DNA of 64,000 nt from Treponema sp. Marseille-Q4130 (GTDB taxonomy: Bacteria > Spirochaetota > Spirochaetia > Treponematales > Treponemataceae). The position numbers and the translations under genes were made by a program. Where the stretch lies: contig NZ_JACSET010000013.1 of NCBI RefSeq assembly GCF_014334325.1, positions 1-64,000 of the forward strand, given 5' to 3'. Each line of letters starts with the position of its first letter. The first letter of the stretch is position 1. Positions 42,946-51,520 of this stretch are shown piece after piece. A model generated the notes under the pieces. It did no database searches and was not told the DNA's origin. It saw nothing but the letters and a program-made list of their open reading frames with translations.

Positions 42946-44118
42946 TTAGTTTCTGTGCGCGATCCAATAATCGCGGACGGTTTCGATATTGTTGTAGATA
43001 TAATCGAAATCGATCTTCCACAGCGGAATATCGGCAAGCGGGATGTTTCCTTTCGCCGACGGATTTTCAGGCCTCACCGACCACGAACCGAGAGAAACGA
43101 GCGGCTCATAGCCCTTCCCTTTTCCGTCTTCGCCTCCCATCCAAAATTTAATAAAAAGCTTTGCGGCGTTCGGATGTTTGCATTCGTTCGCGATTGAAAT
43201 AAAGTTCAGCGCGGGAATGCCGTTCGACACGTGCATCGTCGTCGGACCGTAATTGATCGCGTAACCGTCACGCTGCTTTCGAAGCTTTACGGAAGACGCG
43301 TAGCCGACCGGCGGATTTTTTTGTCCCTTTGCACCGACGAGTTCGATAACTTCATCGGAGCCCTTTGCGATGATCGGCGAGTTTGCGAGAAAGCGCTTGA
43401 TAAAAGCATAGCCCGCGTTCGGCTCGTCTTTTTCAAGCTGAATTTTTTTACCGAACACTTTTTGGTAATCAGCCGCCATTTCGTCCGCGTGCTGCACCAT
43501 AGCCGTAAGCGGAGCGCAGTAGGCATCGTTGCTCGCCGCATCCTGAAATACGACGCGCCCCTTCCATTCGGGTTTTGTAAGATCCCACCACGACGTGATC
43601 GGGCACGTCTTATACACTTCGGTATTGTAAAACCACAGATTGAGTTCGAGCATGAGCGGAGTGAGCGTCATATAAGAAGCCGGAACGTTTTTGAAAATCG
43701 ATGCAGGCTGATAGTTGTGCAGCATGCCTTCGGAAAACATTTCATACGTGTATTCGCCGACCTGCTCTTTCGAATGCAAAATATCCACCGTGCGGATGCC
43801 CGATTTATATTCGGTCGTGAATTTTTCTTTCAATACGCTCGAAGAAATATCGTAGACTTCCACGTTGATGCCGGGGTACGCTTCTTTAAAAGCGTTTGCG
43901 ACTGTTTGCGTACGGCTCGAAATCGAATAAATGACGAGGGAGTCTTCGGCTTTCGCTTTTTGATAGAGCTCGTCGACGCTTTCGTCTTTATCGAGTCCGT
44001 TGTCCTTCGCCCACTTCGCTTCTTGGCTGTTCGATTTCGTTTCGGTTTGTCCCATCGAAAATGCGGACGAAAACATCGCCGCCGCCAACAACATCGCTAC
44101 TGCAATCTTTTTCATCAT
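42946..44118 (-). CDS. Periplasmic solute-binding protein of an Fe3+/spermidine-type ABC importer
   Basis: 390 residues. A signal peptide ('AVAMLLAAAMFSSAFS') without a lipobox Cys makes it a soluble periplasmic protein. The fold is the two-domain type-2 binding protein of the AfuA/FbpA/PotD group: 'LVIYSISSRTQTVANAFKEA', 'TVDILHSKEQVGEY' and 'WWDLTKPEWKGRVVFQDAAS'. Many members bind ferric iron or iron complexes; others bind thiamine, polyamines or phosphonates. The fused permease and MalK-like ATPase encoded upstream are its partners. TAGGAG precedes the double ATG. It is separated from the ATPase gene by a structured 292-base spacer that may raise its expression. Confidence 0.85.
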   Translation of the reverse strand: MMKKIAVAMLLAAAMFSSAFSMGQTETKSNSQEAKWAKDNGLDKDESVDELYQKAKAEDSLVIYSISSRTQTVANAFKEAYPGINVEVYDISSSVLKEKFTTEYKSGIRTVDILHSKEQVGEYTYEMFSEGMLHNYQPASIFKNVPASYMTLTPLMLELNLWFYNTEVYKTCPITSWWDLTKPEWKGRVVFQDAASNDAYCAPLTAMVQHADEMAADYQKVFGKKIQLEKDEPNAGYAFIKRFLANSPIIAKGSDEVIELVGAKGQKNPPVGYASSVKLRKQRDGYAINYGPTTMHVSNGIPALNFISIANECKHPNAAKLFIKFWMGGEDGKGKGYEPLVSLGSWSVRPENPSAKGNIPLADIPLWKIDFDYIYNNIETVRDYWIAHRN

Positions 44119-44410
44119 ATACTCCTATATTCATAAGTTTAATTTCGAGTTTTCGAAAACTCGAAATTTTCCATCCGTTTCGCGCATCAATTGAATGGCG
44201 AGTTTCGAAAACAAATAAAATGATGTGGAGGCGAGGTTCCGGCTGCGTGCCGTTTCGAGCGTTAGGCTTACGGAAGCCTGACTTAAAAAGCTCGACCGCG
44301 GCTAAGCGGACGGGTCCTCGCCGAAAGCATACCTTTATTTAGAAATACTTTCGAAACTCGACATTCGACCTAATAATTAATTACAATATCCGATAATTAC
44401 CTCGATACGA
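44119..44410 (-). repeat. Structured spacer, relative of the intergenic repeat element
   Basis: Read on the minus strand: an outer stem CGAGTTTCGAAA...TTTCGAAACTCG joins about 44350 to 44205; inside are GGCGAGG...CCTCGCC, GGCTTCCGTAAGCC, and others. A terminal palindrome AATTTCGAGTTTTC/GAAAACTCGAAATT (44148-44175) precedes the TAGGAG of the binding-protein gene. The order (long CGAGTTT...AAACTCG stem, short stem, long terminal hairpin, ribosome-binding site) matches the copies at 13.2 and 39.9 kb although little primary sequence is shared. Confidence 0.5.
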
Positions 44411-45541
44411 TCAATCGCTTTCGCCTTCGGCGGATTTTTTTACGAGAACGCCGGACGACGCGTCGAACACGTTGAGCTTTTCGGGGGCTATCGCCGCGTA
44501 AACCGTTTCATCGGCTTTGTAGTGACGGATACCGAGCCGCTTTGCAAGGAAAGCTTCTCCGGCGAGGGAAAGGCGTATGAGCGTTTCACTTCCCGCAGGC
44601 ATGCTCGAATACACGCGGCACTCGACGGCGCCCTTGGAAGCCGTATTGGAAACCGTCACTTCTTCCGGTCGAAAGCCTATTCTGCAGTCGAATGTGCCTT
44701 GGGAAAGAGCATCGGTGCAGTCGCTTTTTTGAAATGTGAAATTTCCGAGCGCGCTTTCGACTTCGAGTCCCGCTTCCGTCCGTTTCGCTTTTCCGCCTGT
44801 GAGATTTATTTTCGGATTTCCGATAAATTCCGCGATGCGCACGCTTGCAGGATTTTGGTATAAGCTCATAGGACTTGCAACCTGTTCGATGTGCCCGTTG
44901 AAAAAAACGGCGATGCGCGTCGACAGCGTGAGCGCTTCCACCTGATCGTGCGTTACGTAGATGATCGTCGTACCCATCTCCTCGTGCAATCGCTTCAGTT
45001 CGCTGCGCATATCGACGCGGAGCTTTGCGTCGAGATTCGACAGAGGTTCGTCGAGCAAAAGGAGTTCGACCGGCGAAGCGATAGCGCGGGCGATCGCGAC
45101 GCGCTGCTGTTGTCCGCCTGAAAGCTCGGACGGATAGCGCCCCGCATATTCGCCGATCTGCATGCGGCTGAGCGCGCTTTCGACAAGCTTTTTGATTTCG
45201 TCTTTCGGCGTATGCTTTACGCGAAGACCGAAGGCGACGTTATCGAATACCGTCATGTGCGGCCACAAAGCGTACGACTGAAACACGAGATTTAAGCCTC
45301 GCTTTGCAGGAGGTGCGAAAAAACTTTCGGCCGCGTTTACGATGCGCTTTCCGTCCATAACGATTGAACCCGACTGCGGTTTTTCAAGTCCCGCGATAAC
45401 GCGCAGCGTCGTCGTTTTGCCGCAGCCCGAAGGACCGAGCAGCGTCATAAACTCTCCGTCTTCGATCGTCAAATCGACGTCTTTTAAAACGCGGTTCGTT
45501 CCGTAATATTTGTTGATGCCGGTCAATACGATTTTGCTCAC
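44411..45541 (-). CDS. ABC importer ATPase (MalK/PotA/FbpC type)
   Basis: 376 residues. Walker A 'GPSGCGKTTT', Q-loop 'VFQSYALWPHM', signature 'LSGGQQQRVAIARAI', Walker B 'LLLDEPLSNLD' and the switch His in 'YVTHDQ' are all intact. From about residue 240 comes a TOBE-type regulatory domain ('IGFRPEEVTVSN'). It energises uptake through the fused permease encoded just upstream. The start codon is GTG at 45541 with GGAGG six bases before it, overlapping the permease stop region. A domain insert 'ESFFAPPAKRGLNLVF' is as in PotA/FbpC proteins. Confidence 0.93.
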   Translation of the reverse strand: MSKIVLTGINKYYGTNRVLKDVDLTIEDGEFMTLLGPSGCGKTTTLRVIAGLEKPQSGSIVMDGKRIVNAAESFFAPPAKRGLNLVFQSYALWPHMTVFDNVAFGLRVKHTPKDEIKKLVESALSRMQIGEYAGRYPSELSGGQQQRVAIARAIASPVELLLLDEPLSNLDAKLRVDMRSELKRLHEEMGTTIIYVTHDQVEALTLSTRIAVFFNGHIEQVASPMSLYQNPASVRIAEFIGNPKINLTGGKAKRTEAGLEVESALGNFTFQKSDCTDALSQGTFDCRIGFRPEEVTVSNTASKGAVECRVYSSMPAGSETLIRLSLAGEAFLAKRLGIRHYKADETVYAAIAPEKLNVFDASSGVLVKKSAEGESD

Positions 45542-45543
45542 GT

Positions 45544-47409
45544 CTAGCCTCCGAGCCCGCCGGCAATATCGGCGTGGAAAAATTTATTTGCGATCCAATA
45601 AAATAAAAACACGAGGATAAAGAGTACGATTGCGACGGCGCTCGCCGGCTGTTGAAAGCCGTTCGTCGAATACGTGTACGCCATATACGGCAGCGTCGCC
45701 TGCGTCGGCGTCATGAGGATGACGATTAAATCGAGCTCCTTTGCGATGCTTATCAAAATGAGCATGAGACCGCTCATAAAACCGTTTTTGGAAAGCGGAA
45801 ACACGATTTTGAAAAAGCGCGTTAAAAAATTCGCACCTGCGATCTGCCCCGCTTCTTCAAGCTCCGTACTTATCTGGAGCATATTGGACGTACCCGCGCG
45901 GGAAGCAAAGGGCAAATGCTTTACGATCGAAACGAGAACGAGTACGGCAAAGGTACCGTACAGCGACGGAATGAGCGTCAGCGGATGTCCGAAAAACGAA
46001 ACGCGGGTCGGAGATGCGAACATGGCAAGGTACATCGCACCGAAAGCGATCGACGGAATGAGGTACGGGATAAACACGAGCTGTTCGACGAGCTTTCCGC
46101 TTTTTAAATGCCTGCCGCGCGAATTGATATAGCCGATGACCTGTCCGCAGATCGTCGCGATGACGGCCGTCCACGCAACAAGTAAGAGCGTATTTTTGAC
46201 GAACATCCAAAACTGCGGCGATTTGAAAACGCCGGGAAGTCCGTCGGAAATCGCGGGGTCGCTTTCGCCGAGCCAGTGATGCAGCGTAAAATTCGAAAAA
46301 CTGTAATCACCGGCTTGGAGCATAAAGGTTTGATAAAGCAAAATGCCGAGCGGCAGTATGACGGCTACGGCCAAAAACGCGGAGAGCACAACGACCGTCG
46401 GCGCTTTCCACGAACCGAGCGAAAGCGGCGTCGAGCGGCCGCCCTTTCCGCCGATCGTCGCATAGGATTTCCGCGAACCGATGAGCTTTTGATTGACGAA
46501 GATGTTTACCGACGCGATGAGGATGAGCATGATGCTGATCGCAAAACCCGTACCCTTTTGCGATTGAACGGTCGCATAGAGCGAGGTCGAAATCGTATAG
46601 TAGCCGACTTTGAGACCGAGGAAAGACGGAACGCCGAAAGTGCCCATCACTTTTGAAAAAGTCAATATGACGCTCGAAAGGATGGCCGGAAGCACGAGCG
46701 GAAAGGTGATCTTCCTAAGCATAAGCCCCTTCGACGCGCCGACGATCTCTCCCATCTCTTCGAGTTCCGAATTGATCGAACGGAGAGCTGCGGAAACGAG
46801 GAGATACGCATAGGCATAATAATGTATGGAAAGCACGAATACGATCGGAAGCGGCCCGTAGGCGAGCCAGTCGGGAGCGTTGATGCCGAAATAGCTCAAA
46901 AATCCTGCAGCCCCGCCTATCGTTTCGTTACGGAACACGGTGAGCCAAGCCATGGATTTGCACCACGACGGCAGCATATACGGCACGATCACCGCAAGAG
47001 AGAAAAATCTTTTTGCCGGCAGATCGGTACGCACTAAAAGCCACGCGACAAGAGAGCCGATGAGGATCGAAAGCGCACTCGTACAAACGGCGATGACAAG
47101 GGAATTGCGGAGCGGAATCCAAAAGAGATTACGCGAAACATCGCTTGCCAAAAGCCGCTTCCAATAGTACAGCGTAAACTGACCTTCGACCGCACCGCGC
47201 ACGCGACGGAGGTCGGTTTTCGCCATCGTAAAGGTCGTACCGATCATCTGCACGAGAGGCACGACGATGAGATAGCATAAAATCGCTACGGAAACGAGCA
47301 TGATGATATTGTACGGATCGGTAAAATAATTTTTCAGGCGATTTTGCAGCCGCCTCCGCCGGGAAAAGGGCGGAAACGGAGAAGCGGCATCGTTCGAAAC
47401 AGATTGCAT
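45544..47409 (-). CDS. Fused ABC importer permease (FbpB/ThiP type)
   Basis: 621 residues from the ATG at 47409, chosen because GGAG lies six bases upstream; two earlier ATGs have no site. Two BinB permease halves are fused: each has five to six membrane segments and an EAA loop ('EEMGEIVGASKGLMLRKITF' and 'EEAGQIAGANFLTRFFKIVF') that docks on the ATPase. The two-in-one form is usual for iron (FbpB), thiamine (ThiP) and related importers. A leader with a strong terminator-like hairpin lies upstream. Substrate is not decided by the sequence; iron is the most frequent for this arrangement. Confidence 0.9.
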   Translation of the reverse strand: MQSVSNDAASPFPPFSRRRRLQNRLKNYFTDPYNIIMLVSVAILCYLIVVPLVQMIGTTFTMAKTDLRRVRGAVEGQFTLYYWKRLLASDVSRNLFWIPLRNSLVIAVCTSALSILIGSLVAWLLVRTDLPAKRFFSLAVIVPYMLPSWCKSMAWLTVFRNETIGGAAGFLSYFGINAPDWLAYGPLPIVFVLSIHYYAYAYLLVSAALRSINSELEEMGEIVGASKGLMLRKITFPLVLPAILSSVILTFSKVMGTFGVPSFLGLKVGYYTISTSLYATVQSQKGTGFAISIMLILIASVNIFVNQKLIGSRKSYATIGGKGGRSTPLSLGSWKAPTVVVLSAFLAVAVILPLGILLYQTFMLQAGDYSFSNFTLHHWLGESDPAISDGLPGVFKSPQFWMFVKNTLLLVAWTAVIATICGQVIGYINSRGRHLKSGKLVEQLVFIPYLIPSIAFGAMYLAMFASPTRVSFFGHPLTLIPSLYGTFAVLVLVSIVKHLPFASRAGTSNMLQISTELEEAGQIAGANFLTRFFKIVFPLSKNGFMSGLMLILISIAKELDLIVILMTPTQATLPYMAYTYSTNGFQQPASAVAIVLFILVFLFYWIANKFFHADIAGGLGG

Positions 47410-47507
47410 CACATACTCCATTGAAAGATCCGACATCGGTCACAGGGTACTGAGGGGCACCCCCGAAAAACTCGGTTGCATTTTTAAAGGTTCACCGATA
47501 CAAAAAA

Positions 47508-47533
47508 CGCGGTTTATGCAAAGCAAAACCGCG
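47508..47533 (-). terminator. Intrinsic terminator in the permease leader
   Basis: On the minus strand CGCGGTTT-loop-AAACCGCG is an eight-base perfect stem followed by TTTTTT. It lies between the promoter at 47555-47583 and the permease ATG at 47409, so it can only be an attenuator for that operon, about 25-50 bases into the transcript. Confidence 0.75.
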
Positions 47534-47554
47534 ATGATTTAATCGATTGATATA

Positions 47555-47583
47555 AGTGTATAGCACATCTTGTGAAAAGTCAA
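47555..47583 (-). promoter_or_regulatory. Importer operon promoter
   Basis: TTGACT (47578-47583) with TACACT (47555-47560) 17 bases away; an overlapping TATACA gives 15. Directly upstream on the minus strand is a tandem 14-base repeat of ACATTTCGCATTGC (about 47583-47612), which may be an operator. Confidence 0.55.
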
Positions 47584-47722
47584 CATTTCGCATTGCACAT
47601 TTCGCATTGCACGCACACTGCTGCATGCACCACAGCGTACGTCGCTGCCGCTTACGTGCGGCAGTTAAGATCGCAAACAAAAATTAATAATTCTTTAAAG
47701 CCGTACACTTTTCGAAAAATTA

Positions 47723-49405
47723 TTAAAAATTTACCGCGCTTACGACTGCGGCGACCCCCGCACGCCCGACGTTACTGCTCCTGCCGGCGCCCCACACTTG
47801 TTTTCCGTCTTCCGTCGTAATCTGCACGTACGCCACAGCGCTCGTATCGCTGCCGCGTCCGATGCTGTGTTCGTGAAACGATGTTATATTGAATTTCGGA
47901 ACCGGTGTCGATTTCAGCGCATTGACGAAAGCGTCGAGCGGACCGTTTCCCCTTGCGCCGATCGTGTACTTTTCACCCTTCCATTCGACTGCGGCGCGGC
48001 ACATAACCTGTTCGTTGTCTGCGTTTTCGCTGCCGCTGTCGAGATGCGTTTCGTTCAAATCGAGTATTTTAAGCGGAGAGGTTTTATTGAGCCATGTCTT
48101 TGCAAAGATATCGTATATCTCTTCGCTTTTGAGTTCCCTCTGCGCTTCGTCCGCAGCAGCTTTAACGATATCGCCGAAAGCCGTATGCATCGCTTTGGGC
48201 AGCATGATGCCGTAGTCCTGTTCGAGGATAAAAGCCGCGCCTCCCTTTCCGCTTTGGCTGTTGATCCTGATGATACCTTCGTATTGCCTTCCGATGTCGT
48301 GAGGATCGATCGGAAGATAAGGCACATCCCACAGCGCATTTTCTCCGGCTTCCGCGCGATAGGCCATGCCTTTTCGGATCGCATCCTGATGGGAACCCGA
48401 AAACGCGGTAAATACGAGCTCGCCCGCATAAGGCACGCGCGGGCCGACGGCCATGTCGGTAAACTCTTCGTAGCGTTCGCGCACACTGTCGATATGCGTA
48501 AAATCGAGAGCGGGATCGACACCCTGCGTATACATATTGAGGGCGACGTTTACTATGTCGAGGTTTCCCGTGCGCTCGCCGTTTCCGAAAAGCGTACCTT
48601 CAACTCTGTCTGCTCCCGCAAGCAAGCCGAGTTCGCACGATGCGACGGCTTCCCCGCGGTCGTTGTGATTGTGCAAACTGACGATGACGTTTTCGCGGTT
48701 CGAAATGTGTTTGCAAAAATATTCGATTTGATCGGCAAAGATGTTCGGCGTCGCACATTCGACCGTCGTCGGCAAATTCAAAATAATTTTATCGCTCGTC
48801 GTTTTCGCCCACGCTTCTTTTACCGCTTCGCAGATTTCGACCGCGTATTCGATTTCGGTCGTCGAAAAACTTTCAGGCGAATATTCGAGGCGGATGTGAG
48901 TGTCGCCCGCCTCCGAAAGGCAGTCCTGTACGCACTTGACGCCGTCGAGGGCAAGCTGCGTAACCTGCGCCTTTGTCATGCCGAACGTATATTTTCGGTG
49001 CGCGGGAGACGTCGAATTGTATATGTGGAAAATCGCTTTCGGCGCATCTTTCAGCGATGCGAAAGTTTTTTTGACAAGGTGTTCGCGCGCCTGGCAGAGC
49101 ACTTGCAGCGTTACGTCTTCGGGCACGCGGTTTTCTTCGATAAGCCTGCGTAAAAATATATACTCCGTTTCGGATGCGGACGGAAATCCCACTTCGATTT
49201 CTTTGAATCCGATCTTTACGAGCAGATCGAAAAAATCGAGCTTTTGCTCTACGCCCATCGGATTGACGAGCGCCTGATTGCCGTCGCGGAGATCGACCGA
49301 ACACCACACCGGCGCTTTTGTGATAAGCTTATCCGGCCACTCGCGCTTTCCGATATCGATTTGCGGAAACTGCCGGTACTTTCCTTTTGCATCCATTCCT
49401 GCCAT
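47723..49405 (-). CDS. leuA: 2-isopropylmalate synthase
   Basis: 560 residues from the ATG at 49405, behind AAGGAG. It condenses 2-oxoisovalerate and acetyl-CoA in the first committed step of leucine synthesis. The TIM-barrel has 'CSVDLRDGNQALVNPMG' with the catalytic Arg-Asp, 'IGFKEIEVGFPSASETEY', 'SLHNHNDRGEAVASCELGLL' with the metal His pair, and 'GNGERTGNLDIV'. The C-terminal LeuA dimer domain (about 440-560) would bind leucine for feedback inhibition. It is of the longer 'type 2' branch also found in actinobacteria and clostridia. No leuB, leuC or leuD lies in the window. Upstream is a candidate attenuator with a branched-chain leader peptide. Confidence 0.95.
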   Translation of the reverse strand: MAGMDAKGKYRQFPQIDIGKREWPDKLITKAPVWCSVDLRDGNQALVNPMGVEQKLDFFDLLVKIGFKEIEVGFPSASETEYIFLRRLIEENRVPEDVTLQVLCQAREHLVKKTFASLKDAPKAIFHIYNSTSPAHRKYTFGMTKAQVTQLALDGVKCVQDCLSEAGDTHIRLEYSPESFSTTEIEYAVEICEAVKEAWAKTTSDKIILNLPTTVECATPNIFADQIEYFCKHISNRENVIVSLHNHNDRGEAVASCELGLLAGADRVEGTLFGNGERTGNLDIVNVALNMYTQGVDPALDFTHIDSVRERYEEFTDMAVGPRVPYAGELVFTAFSGSHQDAIRKGMAYRAEAGENALWDVPYLPIDPHDIGRQYEGIIRINSQSGKGGAAFILEQDYGIMLPKAMHTAFGDIVKAAADEAQRELKSEEIYDIFAKTWLNKTSPLKILDLNETHLDSGSENADNEQVMCRAAVEWKGEKYTIGARGNGPLDAFVNALKSTPVPKFNITSFHEHSIGRGSDTSAVAYVQITTEDGKQVWGAGRSSNVGRAGVAAVVSAVNF

Positions 49406-49445
49406 TGTATTGCTCCTTGCGCATCGCGCCGCACACCGCTGTTTA

Positions 49446-49481
49446 AAAAACAAAAAGACCTGCCGCCGGAGCGACAGGTCT
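49446..49481 (-). terminator. leuA attenuator terminator
   Basis: Minus strand AGACCTGtCGctccggCGgCAGGTCT followed by TTTTTGTTTTTT: a strong intrinsic terminator about 40 bases before the leuA start and beginning eight bases after the stop of the leader peptide frame. It must be bypassed for leuA to be expressed from the promoter at 49573-49601. Confidence 0.8.
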
Positions 49482-49486
49482 GTAAT

Positions 49487-49525
49487 TTATAGAATAACGA
49501 TATACAGCACCGTCACCGTCGACAC
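49487..49525 (-). CDS. Candidate leuA leader peptide
   Basis: A 12-residue frame from a GTG (49523-49525) reads MSTVTVLYIVIL and stops at 49487-49489, just before the terminator hairpin. Seven of the twelve residues are Val, Leu or Ile, and the last four are I-V-I-L, as expected of a peptide that senses branched-chain aminoacyl-tRNA. There is no clear Shine-Dalgarno sequence and the start is GTG, so the peptide is plausible rather than certain. A CTGTA...TACAG pair between its codons and the foot of the terminator could act as antiterminator. Confidence 0.5.
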   Translation of the reverse strand: MSTVTVLYIVIL

Positions 49526-49572
49526 ATCGAGAAAGCATTTACATATAGTAGCGCTGCATATATCATAAAATC

Positions 49573-49601
49573 AGTATTGCACAAAAGGACGGCTGTGTCA
49601 A
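49573..49601 (-). promoter_or_regulatory. leuA promoter
   Basis: A perfect TTGACA (49596-49601) and AATACT (49573-49578) are 17 bases apart. The leader to leuA is about 160 bases and contains the candidate peptide and terminator. Confidence 0.7.
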
Positions 49602-49689
49602 GGCAGCCGAGAGCAGCCGATGACAGCCTGCAGCAGACAATATCAGCCTTGCATCGAGGAGCGATATACGCGATCGCCGATCTGCAAAT

Positions 49690-50523
49690 CTATTCGCCCC
49701 GCTTCGTATCCGGTACGAGCACGATGAGCGCGAGAGATGCAATATAGGGCAGCGCGATCAAAAGAGGAGAGGCGATGTTTTGAAAAACGTTTTGCAAGTT
49801 CGCCGCAACATACTCCGCCGCACAGAGCACGATCACTGCCAGAATCGTACCCCATCCCGTCCGCCTGCCTAAAAATACGGCCGCAAGGGCAAGCCATCCG
49901 CGTCCGCTTGAAATATTCGGCACGAACGACGAAAGCCTGAACGACAGTATGCAGCCGGCAAGGGAACCGTAAAAAGCTGCGATGCACCACGCCCCCGTCC
50001 TGCACGACGACACATCGATGCCGCGCGACACGAGAACGTCGGCATCTTTTCCGGTGATGCGGATGTAGAGTCCGTATTTTGTTCCGTACAAGAATGCGAA
50101 GCCCGCCGCCATAAACACAAGAGCGACGACTCCCGTCCAAAGGCGTGCACTCGCTGCAGGAAACGAAAATAGAGGAGAGGTGAGTACGCCGCGGGTGCCG
50201 AAAAGCGCGACGGAGATGACGGATGCGAGCGCACCGGTAAAAAGATTTAAACCGAGAGACGCCAAAAAGGGATTTGCGTGAAGCGATTCCACGGCGCGGA
50301 TCGAAACGAATATGATGAGCGTACAGCAGAAGACTGAAAGGAAAACGCCTGCAATAAACGAACCGGTCAATACGCTGAACGCATAACAGAAAAATGCCGA
50401 GAGATTGATGATGCCGTCGAGAAAAACCGCCATGCGGCCGGAGTATTCGCTTGTGAGCGCGCCGAACGACGCCAAAAGCAGGGGTGCGGATAAAAGCGCT
50501 ATGCTAAAGACCGCGTTTTGCAT
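49690..50523 (-). CDS. ABC importer permease 2 (riboflavin/nucleoside type)
   Basis: 277 residues from the ATG at 50523 (GGGAGG eight bases upstream); longer forms run far into the neighbouring gene. About eight membrane segments ('LIIFVSIRAVESLHANPFL', 'FLASLGLNLFTGALASVISV'), with 'RITGKDADVLVSRGIDV' as the cytoplasmic coupling loop found in permeases of the simple sugar/nucleoside group. It overlaps the other permease by 20 bases. In treponemes such four-gene sets are RfuABCD (riboflavin) or PnrABCDE (purine nucleosides). The last gene of the operon. Confidence 0.85.
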   Translation of the reverse strand: MQNAVFSIALLSAPLLLASFGALTSEYSGRMAVFLDGIINLSAFFCYAFSVLTGSFIAGVFLSVFCCTLIIFVSIRAVESLHANPFLASLGLNLFTGALASVISVALFGTRGVLTSPLFSFPAASARLWTGVVALVFMAAGFAFLYGTKYGLYIRITGKDADVLVSRGIDVSSCRTGAWCIAAFYGSLAGCILSFRLSSFVPNISSGRGWLALAAVFLGRRTGWGTILAVIVLCAAEYVAANLQNVFQNIASPLLIALPYIASLALIVLVPDTKRGE

Positions 50524-51520
50524 GCCGCATACCTCCCGCATATTTGACGGCGATACACGAAAGCATGACGCCTTGAATGAGAGAGCCCATATCGAAGCCG
50601 AAGTTATTGTTGAGCGCAACCCTGTTTGCCGACGTAAAAAGCCACGAGAGCACAAGACTTGCCGGAACGATCATTGCAGGATTTGAATTTGCGATGAGCG
50701 CACACGAGAGCGCATTCCATCCCATACCGCCGTAAAATCCCGCGTGGCACGTGTAGTACGTTCCCGCAACGGCGATAAAACCCGCAAGCCCGTGAAGCGC
50801 GCCTGCCGCTGCGAGCGTCGCATAGAGCGTGCGGCTTTGCCGATAGCCCGAATATTTTGCAAACTCTTTCGATATACCCGTGATCTGAAGGTGTCTTCCG
50901 CTTACCGTGCGGTATTTGACGTACCATACCGCGCCGCACAGTGCAATCGGAATAAGCGCCAAAGCCGAAAGCGGGGATGGATTTAAAATATGCGCAAAGC
51001 GAAACCGCTCCGCGATAAACGGTGTCGCAAGAAGATTGTTCGTTTGTCCGCGGAACTTTCCCGCGATAAGCGAATCGATAAACGGAATCGCCGCCGCCGA
51101 AACGAGAAAGGACGTGAGAAGTACGTCGGCGTTTTTTAATTGTCGAAGAGATGCCGATACGAGGGCCATCGCGGCGGGAAGCAAAAGAGAGGCGGCAAAG
51201 GCGGCAGCCGTAACGAAGACGGGCGGCCATCCGACGGGAAGCGTAAAGACGACGGCTGCGGCAAATCCTCCGGCATAAATCTGACCTTCACCGCCTAAAT
51301 TGTATTCACCCGCCGCGAGCACGATCGCGTCTCCGAGCGCGCCGCAAGCGAGGAGGGCTGCCGTATTGAGCACGCTTCCGAAATAGTAGCGCGACGTAAA
51401 AGAGCCCCCCAAAAAATCGAGGGCGGAAACGAGGGTGCGCGAAAAGAGAGCGAGGACTGCGACGGTGAGAACGAGACCTGCGATAACGGGGAGCGCATCG
51501 AATATTGTTAATTTTTTCAC
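50504..51520 (-). CDS. ABC importer permease 1 (riboflavin/nucleoside type)
   Basis: 338 residues. It starts at GTG (51518-51520) overlapping the ATPase stop as GTGA, with GGGAGG before it. Eight or more membrane segments ('VLFTLPVGWPPVFVTAAAF'), 'GEYNLGGEGQIYAGGFAAAV' and the coupling loop 'GRHLQITGISKEFAKYSGY' are family features. It pairs with the smaller permease encoded next to form the translocation pore. Confidence 0.88.
   Translation of the reverse strand: MKKLTIFDALPVIAGLVLTVAVLALFSRTLVSALDFLGGSFTSRYYFGSVLNTAALLACGALGDAIVLAAGEYNLGGEGQIYAGGFAAAVVFTLPVGWPPVFVTAAAFAASLLLPAAMALVSASLRQLKNADVLLTSFLVSAAAIPFIDSLIAGKFRGQTNNLLATPFIAERFRFAHILNPSPLSALALIPIALCGAVWYVKYRTVSGRHLQITGISKEFAKYSGYRQSRTLYATLAAAGALHGLAGFIAVAGTYYTCHAGFYGGMGWNALSCALIANSNPAMIVPASLVLSWLFTSANRVALNNNFGFDMGSLIQGVMLSCIAVKYAGGMRHAKRGL

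Noticed and set aside
47410-47480. Resemblance to a TPP (THI) riboswitch in the permease leader: CGGGGGTGCCCC...ACCCTGTGACC...GGAT.
   Set aside because: The conserved CUGAGA core is absent and the 3' half does not close the helices. Kept only as an unexplained leader.
49500-49565. A second small frame in the leuA leader starting ATG-ATA-TAT (MIYAALLYV...).
   Set aside because: It starts only a few bases from the predicted transcription start, lacks an SD, and is less enriched in branched-chain codons than the GTG frame nearer the terminator.
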